This document shows positions 3,953-5,812 of a stretch of DNA of 5,812 nt, in pieces. Under the pieces are notes generated by a model. It saw nothing but the letters and a program-made list of their open reading frames with translations, was not told the origin of the DNA and did no database searches. Each line of letters opens with the position of its first letter. Positions within the stretch are counted from its first letter, which is position 1. The position numbers and the translations under genes were made by a program. The stretch comes from an uncultured Ignavibacteriota bacterium (GTDB lineage: Bacteria > Bacteroidota > Ignavibacteria > Tepidaquicellales > Tepidaquicellaceae), in the NCBI GenBank assembly GCA_937959065.1, contig CALGOI010000257.1, positions 1 through 5,812 of the forward strand. Reading direction: 5' to 3'.

Positions 3953-5812
3953 CTGCTTCGATCTTTTTACCTTCAGTAATCAAATTAAAGTACTGTGTAT
4001 TCACTTTGGAGAATGGTGATGAATTATTCAGCCTTTCGCGTAGGTTTTCAAAATCAATATGTTCAATGTCCTGGAACTGTTCGGAGCAGGAATAAACGAA
4101 TCTTTCATCGCCTGTTGCCGGATCGACGAGGCGCTGAAGGCAGTCTGCACAAACTCCTTTCATCATGCATTGCATAGGCGAATCCACACTACCAATCATC
4201 CTGACATTAGCAAAATACTTGGAGAGTGAATCAAGGCGAAGGTATTTGAATTCTTCAAGGAAAGCCGGACTTCCCATGCATACAGCATAAGTGACATCGT
4301 TTAAGTCGACCTTCTTTTTGCCGAGGTTGCCGGAGACGTATTCTTTCATCGACGTTGTGAGGTTTCCATTGCAGGTAAGGTCTTCATTTTTACCCCGGAG
4401 GAGTTCATCGCCTGAAGTATAACACCATACAATCTGGTCTTTATTGTCTGTCAACTCCTCAAGCTCGGATACTTTAACTGCATCTCCGGAATTTTCGAAA
4501 CAAGCAAATATAAGTAGTTTCTTGCCCGCATCTTTCAACTCCTTCACGATGGGCACAACAGCTCCGACGTTATAACCCTCAGCAGTTATCATAATTGTGT
4601 TACTGTCGGGAATTGCAAAAGGTGAACCTACCGGTCCCGAAATAAAGATACGGTCACCGGACTTAAGATGTGCCAATATTTTTCTTGATGGATCTTCGTG
4701 ATCGATGATAAAAGATACTGTACCGGCGGAAGAGTCCACGTGACAACCATAAAGCGGTACATTCCCTGTGGTGAGCAGGTCCCCGTTTATCTTACCGGCA
4801 AACTTTTCGTAAGTCTGTAGTTTATAAAATTGTCCGGGTTTAAATCTATCTACCATGAGGGGAGCTGAGATTGTAAGCTCTGTGTATCTGTCAGTTAGTT
4901 TTTTAATGCTACGCACAGATACTCTAAGGTTTGTTTCGAGCATAGTGGAGAAGTAGTCATAAATCTCTTCTCTTTTCTTAACGGATTCTGAAGAACTATC
5001 AATGGAATTAATATCATTTGAAAAAATCTCACAAATCTTCGGTGCACCTTTCATTGCGGAAGCCATTGCAGTTACAACGGTGCCATAGTAGTAGGGATGT
5101 GAATCTCCAAAGAATGATATGAGCTTCCCATCGTTATTATATGAAGTAAAGAAGGCGTATTCGTTATCTTCGGCGGGTGAAAGTGAAACAGAGCCATTTT
5201 GCCTGCCGGCAGTAAAGGCTTTAAAATACTTACCCCATTCGTCTAATTTTAATGTGCCGGGATGTTCCTCTTCGTAAATAATGTTTGCAGTTGTACCGGC
5301 AGCGACTATTACAGTTTTAGCGGGAATCGATTTCTCTTGGCCGCTTGATTTAAATGAATATCTTTGCTTTTCCTCATCGAATTCTGCATTCAGTTTATCG
5401 AATTTCACCTCTTCCACGGCACCATCGGAATCTTTAACAAATTCTACAGGAGAGAGGAGCTCCATAAACTGTACACCCTGTTCGAGTGTCTCAACTATTT
5501 CTTCGTGATTTTCGTGGTAAGACGGAGCGTCGTTGAGTCGTTTACGGTATATGAGCTTAACTCCACCCCACTGCCGCAACAAGGACGTTAAATCGGGAGA
5601 GCGGTTTTCCGAAGCTGCTTTTTGTTTCTCATCGCGGATAGCCTTTGCGTGTTCGAAGAATGTATTAATGATCTTTTTCTGACTATCTGAATATGGTTCC
5701 CAGAATGTTTTTTCGTTATTGGTTTCGATAAACTTCTCGTAACGGCTCAGAACTTTCTCTACCTGTACGGTTTTTTGATCATTTAAATCAGTCTGGCAGT
5801 CAATCTGTGTAA
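3945..5812 (-). CDS. Large FAD/[2Fe-2S] oxidoreductase: GltD-like plus ferredoxin reductase/PyrK-like modules (N-terminus outside window)
   Basis: The frame is open from 5810 to the TGA at 3945-3947, giving 621 visible residues. The TTG at 5582 is not a credible start because coding runs on without a stop to the right edge. A charged helical stretch comes first (about 1-75). Next is a GltD/glutamate-synthase-small-subunit-like part: LIYRKR (86-91), EQGVQF (110-115), and IPAKTVIVAAG (162-172). A flavin-binding-like end follows, FFGDSHPYYYGTVVTAMASA (233-252). The second module resembles ferredoxin reductase/PyrK: RFKPGQFYKL (322-331), SGPVGSPF (391-398), and ITAEGYNVGAVVP (408-420) at the nucleotide site, where the usual GG-x-G is degenerate. 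A C-terminal cluster, Cys548-x5-Cys554-x2-Cys557-x17-Cys575, suggests a [2Fe-2S] site. The domain order recalls fused GltD/hydroxylase-type proteins, or an NfnB-NfnA-like fusion. Electron donor and acceptor are unknown. Confidence 0.85.
   Translation of the reverse strand, partial: TQIDCQTDLNDQKTVQVEKVLSRYEKFIETNNEKTFWEPYSDSQKKIINTFFEHAKAIRDEKQKAASENRSPDLTSLLRQWGGVKLIYRKRLNDAPSYHENHEEIVETLEQGVQFMELLSPVEFVKDSDGAVEEVKFDKLNAEFDEEKQRYSFKSSGQEKSIPAKTVIVAAGTTANIIYEEEHPGTLKLDEWGKYFKAFTAGRQNGSVSLSPAEDNEYAFFTSYNNDGKLISFFGDSHPYYYGTVVTAMASAMKGAPKICEIFSNDINSIDSSSESVKKREEIYDYFSTMLETNLRVSVRSIKKLTDRYTELTISAPLMVDRFKPGQFYKLQTYEKFAGKINGDLLTTGNVPLYGCHVDSSAGTVSFIIDHEDPSRKILAHLKSGDRIFISGPVGSPFAIPDSNTIMITAEGYNVGAVVPIVKELKDAGKKLLIFACFENSGDAVKVSELEELTDNKDQIVWCYTSGDELLRGKNEDLTCNGNLTTSMKEYVSGNLGKKKVDLNDVTYAVCMGSPAFLEEFKYLRLDSLSKYFANVRMIGSVDSPMQCMMKGVCADCLQRLVDPATGDERFVYSCSEQFQDIEHIDFENLRERLNNSSPFSKVNTQYFNLITEGKKIEAVK

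Noticed and set aside
5580..5582. TTG at 5582 as the start of the minus-strand oxidoreductase
   Set aside because: The same frame is open for 76 more codons to the window edge, and the protein fold needs upstream sequence.
5364..5591. Plus-strand open frames opposite the oxidoreductase (also 5281-5508 and 3995-4177)
   Set aside because: They lie antisense to a strongly supported coding frame with recognisable motifs, and they show no domain features of their own.

Overview
The window is a compact, AT-rich bacterial chromosome segment, probably from the Bacteroidota/Ignavibacteriota side of the tree. That placement is an inference from AT-rich leaders without clear Shine-Dalgarno sequences, a DUF4920-type exported protein, a tRNA gene without an encoded CCA end, and a Lys/Glu-rich proteome. 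No marker in the window settles the phylum.

Layout from left to right. Positions 1-977 hold the 3' end of recA (its 5' end lies outside the window), a strong intrinsic terminator, and recX, the RecA modulator. Positions 1015-1948 hold two small exported proteins of unknown role, 19 bp apart: one resembling the surface-adhesin E family and one DUF4920-like. Positions 1949-2294 have no protein gene. They contain a broken, duplicated 5' half of a tRNA-Pro interrupted by a GC-rich palindrome, then an intact tRNA-Pro(UGG), a possible promoter and a hairpin with a T-tract. Positions 2295-3952 hold a class 2 dihydroorotate dehydrogenase (pyrD) followed after 2 nt by a rhomboid-type intramembrane serine protease with an apparent TTG start. 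Positions 3945-5812, on the minus strand, hold the C-terminal 621 residues of a large flavin/iron-sulfur oxidoreductase that runs off the right edge. It has a GltD-like module followed by a ferredoxin-reductase/PyrK-like module.

Functionally, this is mostly housekeeping: DNA repair (recA/recX), pyrimidine synthesis (pyrD), translation (tRNA-Pro), membrane proteolysis and redox metabolism. I found no defence island, CRISPR array, integrase or transposase. The most unusual parts are the tRNA-Pro partial duplication with its palindromic insert, an arginine replacing the normally invariant glycine in the PyrD flavin-site motif, and two genes (recX and pyrD) whose start codons lie only a few bases past a terminator-like hairpin.
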